Source: Ascidia mentula (lineage: Eukaryota > Chordata > Ascidiacea > Phlebobranchia > Ascidiidae). From it: 64,000 nucleotides of DNA. Both the position numbers and the translations under genes were made by a program. The notes beneath the pieces were generated by a model that did not search any database, was not told the DNA's origin, and was given only the letters and a program-made list of their open reading frames with translations. The first letter of the stretch is position 1, and the number at the start of each line of letters is the position of its first letter. This document shows, piece after piece, positions 1 to 12,700 of the stretch. The stretch covers positions 5,706,501 through 5,770,500 of the forward strand of contig OX387200.1 in assembly GCA_947561715.1 (NCBI GenBank), written 5' to 3'.

Positions 1-143
1 TGGTCGTTCAAGCAATTTTATTCGCAGCTGGAGAAAATCCGCAGGATGGATCAATGCCGCATTTCGACTGCTCACAAACTCGGAGCCAACATCATGATGT
101 CGGGGAACAGAAATTGGAAAGAGAGCCTGGAAATCAATCAGAG
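1..143 (+). CDS. Partial exon, probably upstream exon of the WT1-like gene
   Basis: The window opens inside an open reading frame that starts in frame 1 (WSFKQFYSQLEK...) and runs to a good splice donor, GTAAAT, at 144. The exon ends in phase 2. The first acceptor downstream that fits this phase is at 1158/1159, which would complete a Ser codon and continue into the zinc-finger gene. I therefore infer that this is an upstream exon of that gene. No domain is recognisable in the 47 codons. It could also belong to a different gene ending before the window's intron; transcript data would decide. Confidence 0.5.
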
Positions 144-1158
144 GTAAATGACGCATGAAACATTCAAGCCGGGTATTTTTATTCACCGCTACAGCGATGT
201 TCAAAATTAAAATTTTTCGTTGATTTTTGACAAAAGTATTGTAACGGATTTGGACAACTTGATGCTTTTTTGTACTTGTTGACCAAAGCGAGTTAGAGAG
301 AATTTACCAGCACCTCTATTTCTAAGCCAAAACAAAAAAAAACTGGCTAACTCTAACTTTAGTTCTAATAATTTTGTTACTTTGTCCAACGGCATTTTTC
401 AGTTTTGATAGTTTTTTAGTCAAAAGACGAATTGTCTAACACAATACGTGCCAATCTTCACGAACGAATACTTTCTCACTCTCATGAGAATGAATTTCCC
501 ACTTAATTTTTTGTAGCATTTGGTAGTTCTAACACCAAACTAATTTGTAATTTTAGTAAATATTTCTCTAATTTTATTGTTTTATAATGGAAAAAGGTGA
601 AAAAATTCTAGTTGTCCAAGTTGGCAATATGAAGAATATCAAGTTTTTGTAAACATTTGGTGACAAAGTGCAAATTTTCAGCTAGCAATTGTTGAACAGA
701 CAGCAGCGAAAAATGGCAACATTGCAATGGAGTCGCATTTTCAAATGACCCCAACTTTTGTCGGCTTTCAATGGTTTGAAACTAGTGTAAATATTTTACA
801 TTGCTGTCAACAAAACAATACTTTTTGTAATTATGTTTGTGCATGCGAAACACGTAGTTTTTAATGGCTTGATTGTTTGGCAAAAATTAACTACATATTT
901 AACAGCTTGTAGTCGTGCGGAGTTTATTAAAAATGTTAATACGAAAATTGATTATGGGAATTGTAGACCGCGATATTATTAGGTAAAATAATTTGCGTTA
1001 TCGTAATATGACCGTAAACTATCACACTACGCATAATGCCTATTTATCAACAAATTACATTGGTTGTTTTTTTAAATGCAATTGTGTTAAAAATTATAAA
1101 AAATCTCGTATCAGAATTCAAGCTTTTGTAAAAGATCGTAAACAAAAATTTTGTGCAG

Positions 1159-2813
1159 TCAATCAACGGTGCCGGTGAAAATGGAAATTCCCGAAAACAT
1201 TTGTCCGCCTCCTGCTGGGTCGTGGTGTGAAGGCATCAGGCTCCCAACGCCCGCTACTTTTTCGGCGATTCGCCCGAATGCGGCAACGGGAAATTCCACC
1301 GCCATTCCAATGTTATCTTATCAAAATCCGTCATGGTTCACTGCCGACGCTTATTCGAGGCATTCGATTCGACTGGACAACATGACCGATGTCAAGCATC
1401 AAAGCTTTCCCCTTAACAACGAAGCAGGCTCGGATCCGGATGCTTGGAAAACTGCGAAGGGTGTTTATAGCAAACGTGAGTACAACGGGTGAATTTGATC
1501 GATGTCAAACAAACAGTGATTCCTCTGCTGTATAAGGCTTAGATTTTACTAATAATACGTCTTGTCTTCATCAGGCAACTATTTAAATTCATGTTTACTG
1601 TATTTCATAAACACTCTACATGTAAATATTCGAACTCGTAAATATGTACACTTTGCCCGCTTATAATATTGGTCTTCACATGCGCTTCTACTATTCATTC
1701 CGTATATCTTTCCAATTAAATGATCGCTATTGCAAATCACTTGTCGCTTCAAAGGAAATGTGGATGCTGGCAAAAAGCAGAGACGAATGATGGATAAAAA
1801 GCCTTCAGAAGAAAAGAAATTCAAATGCAGTTACGACGAATGCAACAAAAAGTTTGCGAGGGAGCAAGAGTTGAGGGTCCATAAGAACAAGCATCACTTA
1901 GGTTGGTAAAATTGTGCAAAACTGTGTTTCTTGGAAAAACGTTATTTTTAACAATCCCACTGGAAAGAACAAACGCATAATTGAGGAGTAAACTTTTCAA
2001 ATAAAATTTGGAAACTTCTCGATTAACCTGGACTGTAATAAACGTTGCGGAATAGCGATTCTGAGAATTTTTTTTTTAAATTAGAATTCGTTTAGTAAAC
2101 GAACAGCTTACCCTGCTGGCGTTAACATGAGGTAAACAGCACCGTTTCAATACTCATAAATACCTATCAAAACAACGTATGTTGTTCGTTTCTGTTAGGG
2201 CTGAAGAAGCCGTACTTCTGTGATACTTGCGACAAGAGCTTCCGACGACCCGATCAGTTAAAACGGCACCAGAAGATCCACACTGGAGAGAAACCGCATG
2301 AATGCAGCATCTGCGGCCGATGCTTTGCTCGCACTGACCACAGAAATACCCATTACAACAAACACAGTGGTATTTCCTGCAGGTTTTTTTTTCCACAATT
2401 TGATGATATATTTGCTCGTTCGTTGGTACGCCATGCGTTTTTTTTTCAGAAAATAGCAATTACATGGAAGAATTAACACAGTGCACTTATTTGCCTACAT
2501 CTGTAGACTGGTCGTTTAATTTAACTTTCGGTGTGAACTGTTAATAAAATACATTTTCAGATTAACGGTTTCCACTTTATTCATGGTTTCCACAAAACCA
2601 TTTTCATCCGACTCTAAAATGTATGTAAGGAAGCTGCGATTTCCAACGTTTCTCTTTATAGGAGAAAAGCCGTTCGCCTGCAGAAGACATGGCTGTGATC
2701 GTAAGTTCAGCCGAAGTGACGAACTTCGACGACACGAAGGGAAGCATGCCGGAACATCATTGGCAATCAAGCATCAGGAATCTGAGGACAAAGACAGATT
2801 GACAAAACAGTAA
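1159..2813 (+). CDS. WT1: WT1-like C2H2 zinc-finger transcription factor, 3' part
   Basis: Four exons read by eye: 1159-1475, 1755-1901, 2199-2369 and 2662-2813, with matching phases throughout. An ATG at 1181 could be a start, but the frame stays open to an acceptor upstream. The first exon codes for a low-complexity Pro/Ser/Thr-rich part. The others encode four C2H2 fingers: CSYDEC..., CDTCDKSF..., CSICGRCF... and CRRHGCDRKF.... A GEKP linker joins finger 2 to 3 and 3 to 4. C-x4-C spacing in fingers 1 and 4 and C-x2-C in finger 3 match WT1; finger 2 has x2 where WT1 has x4. The intron before finger 1 follows GVYSKR, as WT1 has one after GVFRGIQ. SDEL in finger 4 and DQLKRHQ in finger 2 also match WT1. 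The protein would be a nuclear DNA-binding regulator. An EGR-like relative is the main alternative. Confidence 0.7.
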
Positions 2814-4110
2814 ACTTCAAACATGAAAACACACAGCCTGAGCATATTATGTTAATTAAAGGATGTCTGAGTTAAATATACATTCATACTTTTACAACTT
2901 GGGTGTAAACTCGACGAACGTTTTTATTTCGAAAGCAAAATTTACTTCGGCTGTGCATTTACATCCATGTGTTATGTTTTAAATTTACAGTATAATTTAA
3001 AAATAGTTGACAATAATGCATATTGGCATGTATTGTACAGTATTATGTAATACATGTTTAAAAATTTCCAGAAAAGCTTTGTAAGGTGTATGTATCACGT
3101 ATGACTGTTTACGTAAGATTTTATGCTGTTCGTCATCAGTTGAATCATCGTTTGAAATTTGTTTAGAGAACTGATCGGGCCCAGAATGGTTGGCGGTCGT
3201 CAGCAGCAGGGAGTTTACATGGACAGCTATCCAAAGCAGACAACCGCTATGATTCAACCACTGTACGGAGTTCCAGGTTTGCATACGATGCGAGGTGTTT
3301 ACCAGCCAATTTAACACTTAATCCTTTTTTCAGTCCATCAGCAATTTCAGGTAACGCAACACTGAAGAGGTTGATTTGAGGTTTGTATGTTCTGTTATGA
3401 TTGCGGAAATATTATTTACTTCTGAATATAAATGTCAATGTATGGCATACTGGGACCTAAGGAAACAAACCCAAAATCTCACAGATAATGTTTAGCAGAT
3501 AACAACGAAACATCAACAATCTTGCACGTTTACGACCCTTTACGTTTGCATAGTGATGCCACCTTGTTTATTGGCACGATCCGGGGGTTCGGTACTTGTA
3601 AGATTGATGCCAAAATATAAAACTTTAAAGGAAAACTACCTTAGCGAACACACATATACCGTTTAACCCTGCGCCTAAAATGTAAACAGAAGCGAAAGTG
3701 TTTCGTCGTTTTTGTCATGCTCTAATACCTGTCAGCATTGACAGTTCTAGCGTAGTAAAGTTTAAGAATATAAACAAAGGTTGGACGACATAGAAAAAAC
3801 AAATACTCCCATCGACTCTCCTTTAATCCGAAGTGTCGCATTACAATTTCACTGTGTTCAATGAGATGCGACGAAAACAAAGTAACCATGGTAGTACTTG
3901 CTACATGCTAGGCTGGGTTTCACGGGACTACACCCAGCAAGGTTTATAGTGAAGTACCTGCCTAACAGCTGTCTATGGCTTTGGTTGTCTTTGCGTAACT
4001 TGGGGCAGAGTTTGTCAGTAAATGTACGTACAAGCGTTAGCAACATGCTGTGTTTGTATCATTCTATTTTCGTTATTGTACGACATGTAATCTGCAGGGA
4101 TAGAAAAACG
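2814..4110. other. Intergenic, no gene seen
   Basis: This is the 3' UTR of the zinc-finger gene and the upstream region of the next gene. It is AT-rich. The short open frames here have no family features or codon pattern that I can support. Confidence 0.6.
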
Positions 4111-4119
4111 TATATATAA
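4111..4119 (+). promoter_or_regulatory. TATA-box-like sequence
   Basis: TATATATAA lies about 225 bases before the ATG of the CIMIP2-like gene on the same strand, which leaves room for a 5' UTR. The call rests on sequence and position only. Confidence 0.4.
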
Positions 4120-4342
4120 AAAGCTTACAGAAAGACCATTAGCGTTGAATGGTGATTTTGACTGCGGTAAAAGCGCTAGCGTTATTGTTAAATCATAAAA
4201 CTTTGTTGAGGTTTGTGCAGCATAATATTGCCACACAACTACCACAGTGCAAATCAATTTCTAAAGGACTTTTTTGTTCCAGGTCTTTTGTCTTACCGAA
4301 TACTTTATGTTTAGAAAACCAACAACAGCCCTTTAGACAGCC

Positions 4343-5239
4343 ATGCCTGGTCTCAACTTTGACTACACTCAGTTCCTGAAAAAACAAAACGCCTTGTACC
4401 TGCTGAAGTACCAGAATGATCCAATCGAGGCTGGCGACAACCCGGCACCAATCAATGGATACCACGGACATGTACCCGCGTACAGGGCCAGCTTACACGA
4501 ACAGCGCATGGTTCGCTCCCTAGTACGAAGCCTGACCAGTCCTATGAAGCCAACCACCGCCGAAGGGTTCACCAAAACGGCCGAGCAGCTACCGACACTC
4601 AAGAAACCGGTCGAAAGTCCCAAAGAAGTCGGTGACAAAATTGTCGATTCGGGCAAGGATGTTAGAAGGGTGCAGTCAGCGCCGCCGACCACGGACCTAC
4701 GCAAGCACCAGGAGCAAGAACATTCATCCCCGTACAAAGGCCCGCATCTATCCAGACTTTCTTTGATGTCTGCAGGAAGTGCCGACGCCATACGGCAGAA
4801 GCTGGCACGGAGCCGAGCTTCTACGGCCGGGTCACAACGAGCTCGCACGGTTTCGTCTTTCACGCCGAGCATGCCACTGAGCAGGGAAGGTGCCTGTGAT
4901 TCTAGGGCGTCGTCTCTGCCCTACCATCGCATTGAACGGCACGGTACGCCCAATCACCCTATAGGCCACCCTCAGACTCTTTATGGTTCCAGTTACTGGT
5001 ACGCGTGGGCAGATGAGAAACCGAAAAGCGGTTCTTCAGCCCATCGTCCGCAGTCCTTCCAGCAAGATCTTCGGTTAAACAGAAACCACAACGTCATATA
5101 CCATAAGCACGAAGGTGTAGTGCCAAAATACATGGGCTACGTGCCCGGCTATAAATTTAGGCATGGGGCCACGTACGGAGTTTTGACTGTCCATGCAACA
5201 ACGGATGGCGCCGTACATCGCCGTCTTGCAGCCCAGTAA
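4343..5239 (+). CDS. CIMIP2/FAM166-like ciliary microtubule inner protein
   Basis: Single-exon gene of 298 residues; the first ATG is in a good context (GCC ATG C). Two copies of the family's short Gly-Tyr/Val-Pro-Gly-Tyr motif are visible: INGYHGHVPAYR near residues 37-48 and YMGYVPGYKFRHGATYG near residues 260-276. The second is the hallmark of the DUF2475/FAM166 (CIMIP2) family. The middle is Ser/Arg-rich and looks disordered. Family members bind inside axonemal doublet microtubules of cilia and sperm flagella, so a structural role in cilia is expected. There is no signal peptide or membrane segment. An intronless gene is compatible with germline expression, but this is inference. Confidence 0.75.
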   Translation: MPGLNFDYTQFLKKQNALYLLKYQNDPIEAGDNPAPINGYHGHVPAYRASLHEQRMVRSLVRSLTSPMKPTTAEGFTKTAEQLPTLKKPVESPKEVGDKIVDSGKDVRRVQSAPPTTDLRKHQEQEHSSPYKGPHLSRLSLMSAGSADAIRQKLARSRASTAGSQRARTVSSFTPSMPLSREGACDSRASSLPYHRIERHGTPNHPIGHPQTLYGSSYWYAWADEKPKSGSSAHRPQSFQQDLRLNRNHNVIYHKHEGVVPKYMGYVPGYKFRHGATYGVLTVHATTDGAVHRRLAAQ

Positions 5240-6730
5240 ACATGTTCCTCTTGCAGATTGGTGTTTCTAGTCCAGCAAATTAGGTTAAAAATTCGCGTAA
5301 TCATTTAAAATGCGTTCTGTTATTGATGCGAGTGCTGTAAAGGCCGACTACTGGTTTTTCAAAATCGCCCAGTCAATACGTATACTTGTTCAGCGTTTGC
5401 TTTGTGCAAGTCAAACACATGAAAAAACATGTGTTTCAATATTGCTCTTGTGTTTCTGTTCTATCTTTGGCTGTATTGCAAATATTGTGTTTTGATGTTC
5501 TGTTTTGTAGGGTTTGTTGTAGTCTGGTATCAAGTACCGTTTAGTTGATGTTTTTTAGTAAATTGGTTTGTCTTTTCTGATATCTTTCATAACTTTGCAA
5601 ATAAAGTGTTTTCACAACTTCAATGTGTTTCGAAACTTTGCAAATAAAGTGCTGTCGTATTGGGGTGTTTTTAAAACAGGGAGTCGAACCGCTTGTCATA
5701 GTTTCGATTCGGGTTTTTTTTTATCCAGGGCAATTCGGGTTCGTAAAATTATTTACACGCGACTGGTTCATATTCAGTTCCGGTTTAAGCAAATTAACGC
5801 TCAGAGTGATTCAAAGGTGCATAGATTCTGTTCCACTTTACTCTTTCATTTTGAACTCAAAACGTATTTCAACTTAAATCAGTCAACCGTTTGCTTGTGC
5901 AATTTTAAACAGCTTCCTGATGTTACAAAAACATTACTGTTCAGGTGAGAGCAAGGCAAAGATGTTTCAGTTCAATAAAGGTTTAGTGCCAATTTAAACT
6001 ATCCGGTTTGGTTGTTTGCAGATTTTAGGCCTACTTACCGGTAACTGGTTCAGTTCCGGTTCGACTGCCTGTTTGAAAATGACAGCGGCAGCATCTGTCA
6101 GGTGAATAATGAAGTTAAATGTATTATAAACCAACGCCTTAGGCGTTGCATAAATTTCTTTTCTAAGAATAAACAAAAAAAACTCCTTGTGAACTTCACA
6201 TGACACTGAAGGATGCGTCAATGCCAAACAGTCAAGCTGAAGCTCTGACTTCATGCTGTAAAATTTGTGCAAGATAATTAAAAAAAATGAAACGCATTAC
6301 TTCAAAATGCGTAAGTATGTTGTCGGTATGTTTAATTTGCATGATCATTTACCTTTTTGCGGCTATAAGTGCCTTCTTGTTTTCAATCTCTTTAATTATT
6401 ATAATTCTTTGACATACCCTAAAAAAGGACATTTTTTTCTGATGCGTGTTACGTCAATTTTGCCACCGGTTGGTGGTGTTGCAAAGAAATCCGAAAATAT
6501 AATAGATCCGTTGAAATTTAGAAGTTAACAGTTAGATAGTTTGTGTAGTGTAACTGCTAATTCTGTGAGTAAACCATTTGCTTCTTAAACCGCAGACTCG
6601 TGTATTCGGTTAGTTTATGCGAAGGAATACATCTTCGACTTCAAGTTTCTGTAAAATGTTGTGGTAAATAAAACAGACACCTGCGGTCACTTATTCACAA
6701 TTTCCATTTACCTGCTCTTTGATTTTGACA
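5240..6730. other. Intergenic, 3' UTR and upstream region
   Basis: AATAAA-type signals occur near 5599, 5641 and 5971, suitable for ending the CIMIP2-like transcript. I see no gene. The open frames at 5568-5948 and 6265-6528 look like chance frames. Confidence 0.5.
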
Positions 6731-9700
6731 ATGGCTGACCACCGTGAAGATCACAGGTGTGTAGTTGTGGCTTACCTTAAGAGAATATGTGTTCATAAAC
6801 TCAGTAGTATTATAATTATTTAAAAGCTGTGCTTTGTGCTGGAAAACAAATTGTTTTGACATTAAAACTGATTTATTGGTTTTGAAGTACCTGGGACATC
6901 GTAAAAGCCACACAGTATGGCATATTGTGGAGATGCAAGGAGCTGGTTGAAGGTGGTTATGATGTACGAACTCCTGATAATGACAACATAACGCTGCTTC
7001 ATTGGGCCGCAATTAACAATCGAGTGGAGCTAGCCAGGTAACTATAAAGTTCTGTACTTTTGTTGAGTGAATGTTACTTATTGTTAATGTGATACAAAAC
7101 GCAGTGGTAAACTGGTTATGAAGTCAGTCGATGGCACATACTTTCATAACAAAACTCCTAAAAATTTTTTGACTTCCAATATTAAAATATTTTAGATTTA
7201 AACCACAGACCGCAGATGCTGGCCCTGAGATCACTGTACCTTCCATAATTAGAGATTCTATTTAAATAACACGCTTTTTAACTCTTTCCACTCCGGACCA
7301 TTTTCGCTGAACTGGCTCTAGAATCCGGGATTTTTGAGCAAAAATGACAATTTTCAAACACTTCCCATTTCGTAAATATATAAATTAAAGCGGTTACCAG
7401 TATCGCAAAAGAAAGGGTAAACCCCCGTGCTGTATCTAGGCAAATTTCAGGTTGCTGCGAACAGTAGTTCGATAATTTTATGGCTTTCACCAATAGGACC
7501 TTTTTCAACTTTTTCCAAACTAGTGAAAATTGCTTGTTTTGGGGTATGGTTGCAAATGAAATACTCACGGCCCAATTGTAAGGTGTAATAGTTAGATTTT
7601 TGGTGTGTAACACACCAATGTAATGTGGGGTCAGGGAAAAATTACAATTCTTGTCCAGTGATAGTTGTTTTTATGTAACAGCCCATCGAATTTTCACATT
7701 TTTTCTCAAATATGGTGAAAAATCCAAAAAATATTTTTCTGAACTTTGTATATATCTAACTTACTTGTGAGGATTTTTTTGTACACAGGCTTTGTAGTGC
7801 TGTAGTATGCATTATGCAAACATCTATTTACAAAAATAAGTCAAAACCTGTTCAAAAATTTCTCAAATTTTCAAAAATGTCTTGTTATACTATTCGAATG
7901 TGTTCTTTTCACCATCTATACATTCGAAATACTCACAAGCTTGTTTTTTATTCAAAATAGTTCAAATTTTTACCAAATGGAGTACTACAAGTGTGCTTTT
8001 ATGGAAAATTTTTACTTCACTGATAGCATGTGTAGTTTTTCCACAAAGACCCTTGCAAATCATGCATTTTTTAGTATTTTTCAAAAAACAACCATGAAGA
8101 AATGAAAGAAGAGAAACAGAGTAAAAAAAGACTATACACAATATTCAACCATGTTGTGAAACTTTTCATGCAATTATTTACACATAATGTCACACTGAAT
8201 GTTTGACAACTGTATAAATTGCTTTTGAACTGCTCTGGCTGTTGTCTGAAGTTGCTCGACTGACCTTGTCGAAACCTTTCTTTGAATGGAGAAATTGGAT
8301 TGCATTTTCAAATGTGTTGTGGTTATGAAGGTTTCTTTGTGATATCCATGTTTATTGTAATGCAAAAAAAGGTATTTGGGTCTGATACTACAACTGGGAC
8401 CAATTCATGTAACAACATTTTCTTGTCGTTTGGTCTCAGAAATGCCCCCCACTTGCCATACTTTACCTCCAAATGAATTTTGGACCTGTTTTGCCAAAAC
8501 TGCTTTCTGTTTTTGCACAGTACAAGGTTTTTCTTGATTCATGTACAAGCTGATTAATTACAGGAAAATAATATCTAGCCGACTCATTCCTTTTCTACCA
8601 CAAGAACCATTATCTTGCATTTGCTTTGCAGGCTTTATGACGTCACAGTGGACATTCAACACGCTCGTAATTTTTATGCCGAGGGTTCAAGCGATCTCTG
8701 TACTTACAGTACCGATCCTATTTTCACTGTTACAGCGCGTTGCTGGTCGTATTACAACCAAAATATATGAAAACAGTGCAAAAAAACACCCAAAATTTGC
8801 AAAAAAATTTGCGTTATATATGTTCACCAAAATTCATCAAAACATTATTGTAGACTTTTGTTGACGCAAGGAACTGTTTTTCCATCCTAGTACATTCAAA
8901 TGAATGTATTTTTGCGCGGCCAAAGCTTACGATTGCGACGCAATGACAATTTCATTTACCGTCTATATATAGACGCTTGGATTCTACGGCATGCGCGAAA
9001 TCGTCTATATATAGACGCTCGGAGTGGAAAGAGTTAAATCATTTTATTATTGTGTGTATAATACTGTAGCTAAGGAACTAAAGGGTGAGATATATATTCG
9101 CATCCAGACTGATCCTGTTGCCAAAAAGCTAGGGCTTTGTGTTCATATTGCCATCCTAAAAATTTGTAGCTGTTTTAGACTGGCTAGAGATTGAACAACA
9201 AAGTAACACAGTTATGAACCTTCTGTCATAAAATTTTGTGAATGTATTCTGTCTTATATGTGCAAAAACGCCATAATATTGGAGAGCTGCAGACAGGGTG
9301 TGTACACGCACTGTTTCGACCTGTAAGGTCTTATTGTGTCTTGTTTTTCAGATATTTCATTTCTATGGGTGCCTTGATTGATGTTCTTGGAGGGGATTTA
9401 TTGGCCACTCCACTGCACTGGGCTATCAGAGAAGGACATTTACCTATGGTTGTATTGCTTATCAAATCAGGGTATGTTGGATTTAGGTGACTGATCGTTT
9501 TACAAAAGCTGCCATAAATTTGAGAACTGAATTGATATGTGTGAAATGCCCAAATCCTTTGCTTAACTTTGGTTGAAGTAAAATATGTATATAGTGTTAA
9601 ATACTTGGTAGTTTGAAAAGGTCTAAATTTACCATTGCAAAGATTCACATTATAAGTGCACCTGGTCTTCAAAGCACATGCATTAACAAAAAATAAATAG

Positions 9701-12700
9701 GAAACTTTAATATCTATTACTGAGTAGCAACGTTTTTGTTGTTGATAGGGCTGATCCTGGAGTAAGAGATGCTGAAGGTTGTGCTGCAATACATGTTGCT
9801 GTTCAGTGTGGACATACCCCCATAGTGTCGTACCTGGTTGCGAAAGGCACTGATGCTGATCTTTATGATGCCAATGGCAAAACACCTTTAATGTGGGCTA
9901 CGTGGCGAACATATGGGTAAGTTTCTTTGTGTATTTTTTATGCATGTGAAGGGTGATTCTTATTTAAGCTAGGTTTGATTTTCTCAAATTTGTTTTACAA
10001 CTTATTGTGCAGTTGGTACCTAAACAACATGAACACGTCTAAACAAAGCTCTTTTCCTCCTAAATAATTCACAAGTTGTAACATTATTCACACCCGACTT
10101 TCAGTATGTTCCTGGAAACTATGTTGAATCAATTTCTTTTTCAATAATATTTATTGGAAAAAGTGCCTGTTTAAATATTATTTATAACAAAAAATTTAAC
10201 TATTAAAACAATAATAATTTGCATCCACTATCACAGATCAATTATTAGATTTCTGTTATTTCAATTTGTTTAATCTGAATTTGTGTTTACTAAAACTCCA
10301 ACCTAAAGGGTATTTTTTTTGTTGCAAGCCTCATATTTTACATTTATACTTTAGGGTGGATCCGACAAGGACTCTTTTGTCTCTGTATGCGGGAGTGAAC
10401 ATGAAGGATCTGACACAACACAATACCCCACTGCACTGGGCTTGTCTTGCACAAAACACAAATGTTATCATGTTATTAATACAGGCTGGAGCAGACCTTG
10501 ACGCCAAAAACAAAAGGGTGGGTCGTGGGTAGATGTTTTTATGAATGGTTGTATATGGTATGCATTTAAGACTGTTTGAGTTATGACTTAAATGGTTAAG
10601 AAAATTTGACAATATGTTTGTTTGCCCAAAATTATGTATGAAAATATTTCCATTTACTTTGTATTAATCAAAGTAATTTCTTGTTTTTTCAAGTTTTTTA
10701 CTGAGAATATATTACAGCAGAGTCTCATGAATGATCTTTGTACAATTTGCAGCTCACTGATCATTATTGAATCTGCAGAGTTTCATAATTTACACCTATC
10801 TTGCTGGTCACAACCAAGTTAATGTTTTTAGATAATTTAAGTTAATGAAAAATGTAAACAATGGCGTGAAACTGTTTACTCTCATTGTTGTGTTTAATTT
10901 GTTGGGCCGGATACACCAGTCAACAAAACACTGTGATTAATGACATCTTGGCCCACTTGTATTGTTATTGATCAGCCTTTAGCTTCACTCCAGGGAGTTG
11001 TGGATTTACTTTTCTCTTTTTTATTTTCATTTAATGTTTTTTAAAGAGAAATGCATCAGATACTTATTATTTGTAATATTTGTATATTAACTACCAAACC
11101 AAAGGCAATGGCACACATTATTCCACAACCTCAAACAATAGTTGCACTACAAGACTGTGTGTTTCAAGTATTCTAAACAGTGGACCAACATAATGTATAA
11201 ACAAAGCAAGTTGTTAGAACAGTTGCTGAAAAAGTATGTATTATGTTATTGTTAATTATGCGCAGGGAGAATCACCTCTTGACATTGCCAAAGCCAAGAA
11301 AAATGTGTGGATATCGTCCCGACTGCAGATGATTCGCAAGGAGAGAGGGCTAGACGCTGGCAATTCATATTTTCGTCAAACTTTTTCCGACAAAATTGTA
11401 AGTTGTTGCTTAATCCCTAATTTGAGGTTTTGGAGTTTGGATTTAATGCTAATCACGTAAAACAGCACAACTTTGTGTGGTAAAACCCAAGTGGTAAATT
11501 CATTTGATTTGTAAAAATAAAAATTGTACATAAAGAAATGGAAGGACTGTGATTGTGAATTGAGGTCACTGATCTTGTTCTGTGCATATTGAACATTTTG
11601 AGATCAGTTTAATCGACTACTTCCAAATATCTAAAAAAAACCTACTCAACTTCACTCAAGCTAACAGTAATTGTATCTTTTATTTTGCAGGTTCGCGAAA
11701 GAGTTATGTTTGGAATTGCCTTCTTTGTTATGTTTGCTGTTGGTTTCATCTTTGAACTTTCCACCCCTTCGTGGTTGGTGAAAGCAGCCTTGTTCATCAT
11801 CTGCTACCTTGTCGTATACGGGGTTTCAATGTAGGTCAAGTTAGATGCATTTTCAATGTGTTTGGAATAAAATGTAAGATAGAAGTTTCCTTCTCATACA
11901 ATGGAAATGGTCTGCAGTATTGATTTTTGCCATTGTTTGGCTCAACTGTGTCAATAGCACCTTGCTGTTAAAAATATAGGTTCCAAAGCAACAATGGAAA
12001 AGTGACGTTTCCAAGCAACAATGACCTTGTTTCAAAGTTTACAATTTTTGTTAACGAAACTGTTCTCTGTTTACAAATGAGCAAACACAAAGTTTATCAA
12101 AAAAGTAACTCCACTTTTTGTGATTTTGCAGGGTTGCCATTACGCACAACGAAATATCTCATGTGTTACCGCTTGCAATATCTCTGGCCACCAAGTTCTG
12201 GGTGTACGTCACCTCATTCTACTATTTCTGGCCCTATGTATATTCTCTCATGGGCAAACTCTTCTTCCTCACCTGCACTCCAGCTATGTGGTACTTCTTC
12301 TACAAAGCACTCAAGGCTGACCCAGGGATTATTGCAGTACAGGAAGATCAAAAGAAAAGGGTTGGTCTTTTGTTTATTTTTAGTTGTTTTGTCACAAACA
12401 AAAAGTTGTAGAAGTTAAGGTTTTGGAAATGTGGACATTTTTTACCCCAAGTTCACCAGGACAAAGCAAATTAGAATGGTTTTGAGTTTTCTTTGGCCAG
12501 GAAAAATGTTACTGTCAAGGAGCTCATCAATTATGTATTCCAACTTTCCACTAATATGCCATAAACGCTTTGAATCAACCAATGCAAATTTTTTTTAAAA
12601 CCAACGCTCCCTGCAGAAAATATGTTACCAGGTTATCCGCCTTAACGAAATGACGATTTTTTTCAGATGATTGTGCATCTGGCAGAAACCGAGGGACTCA

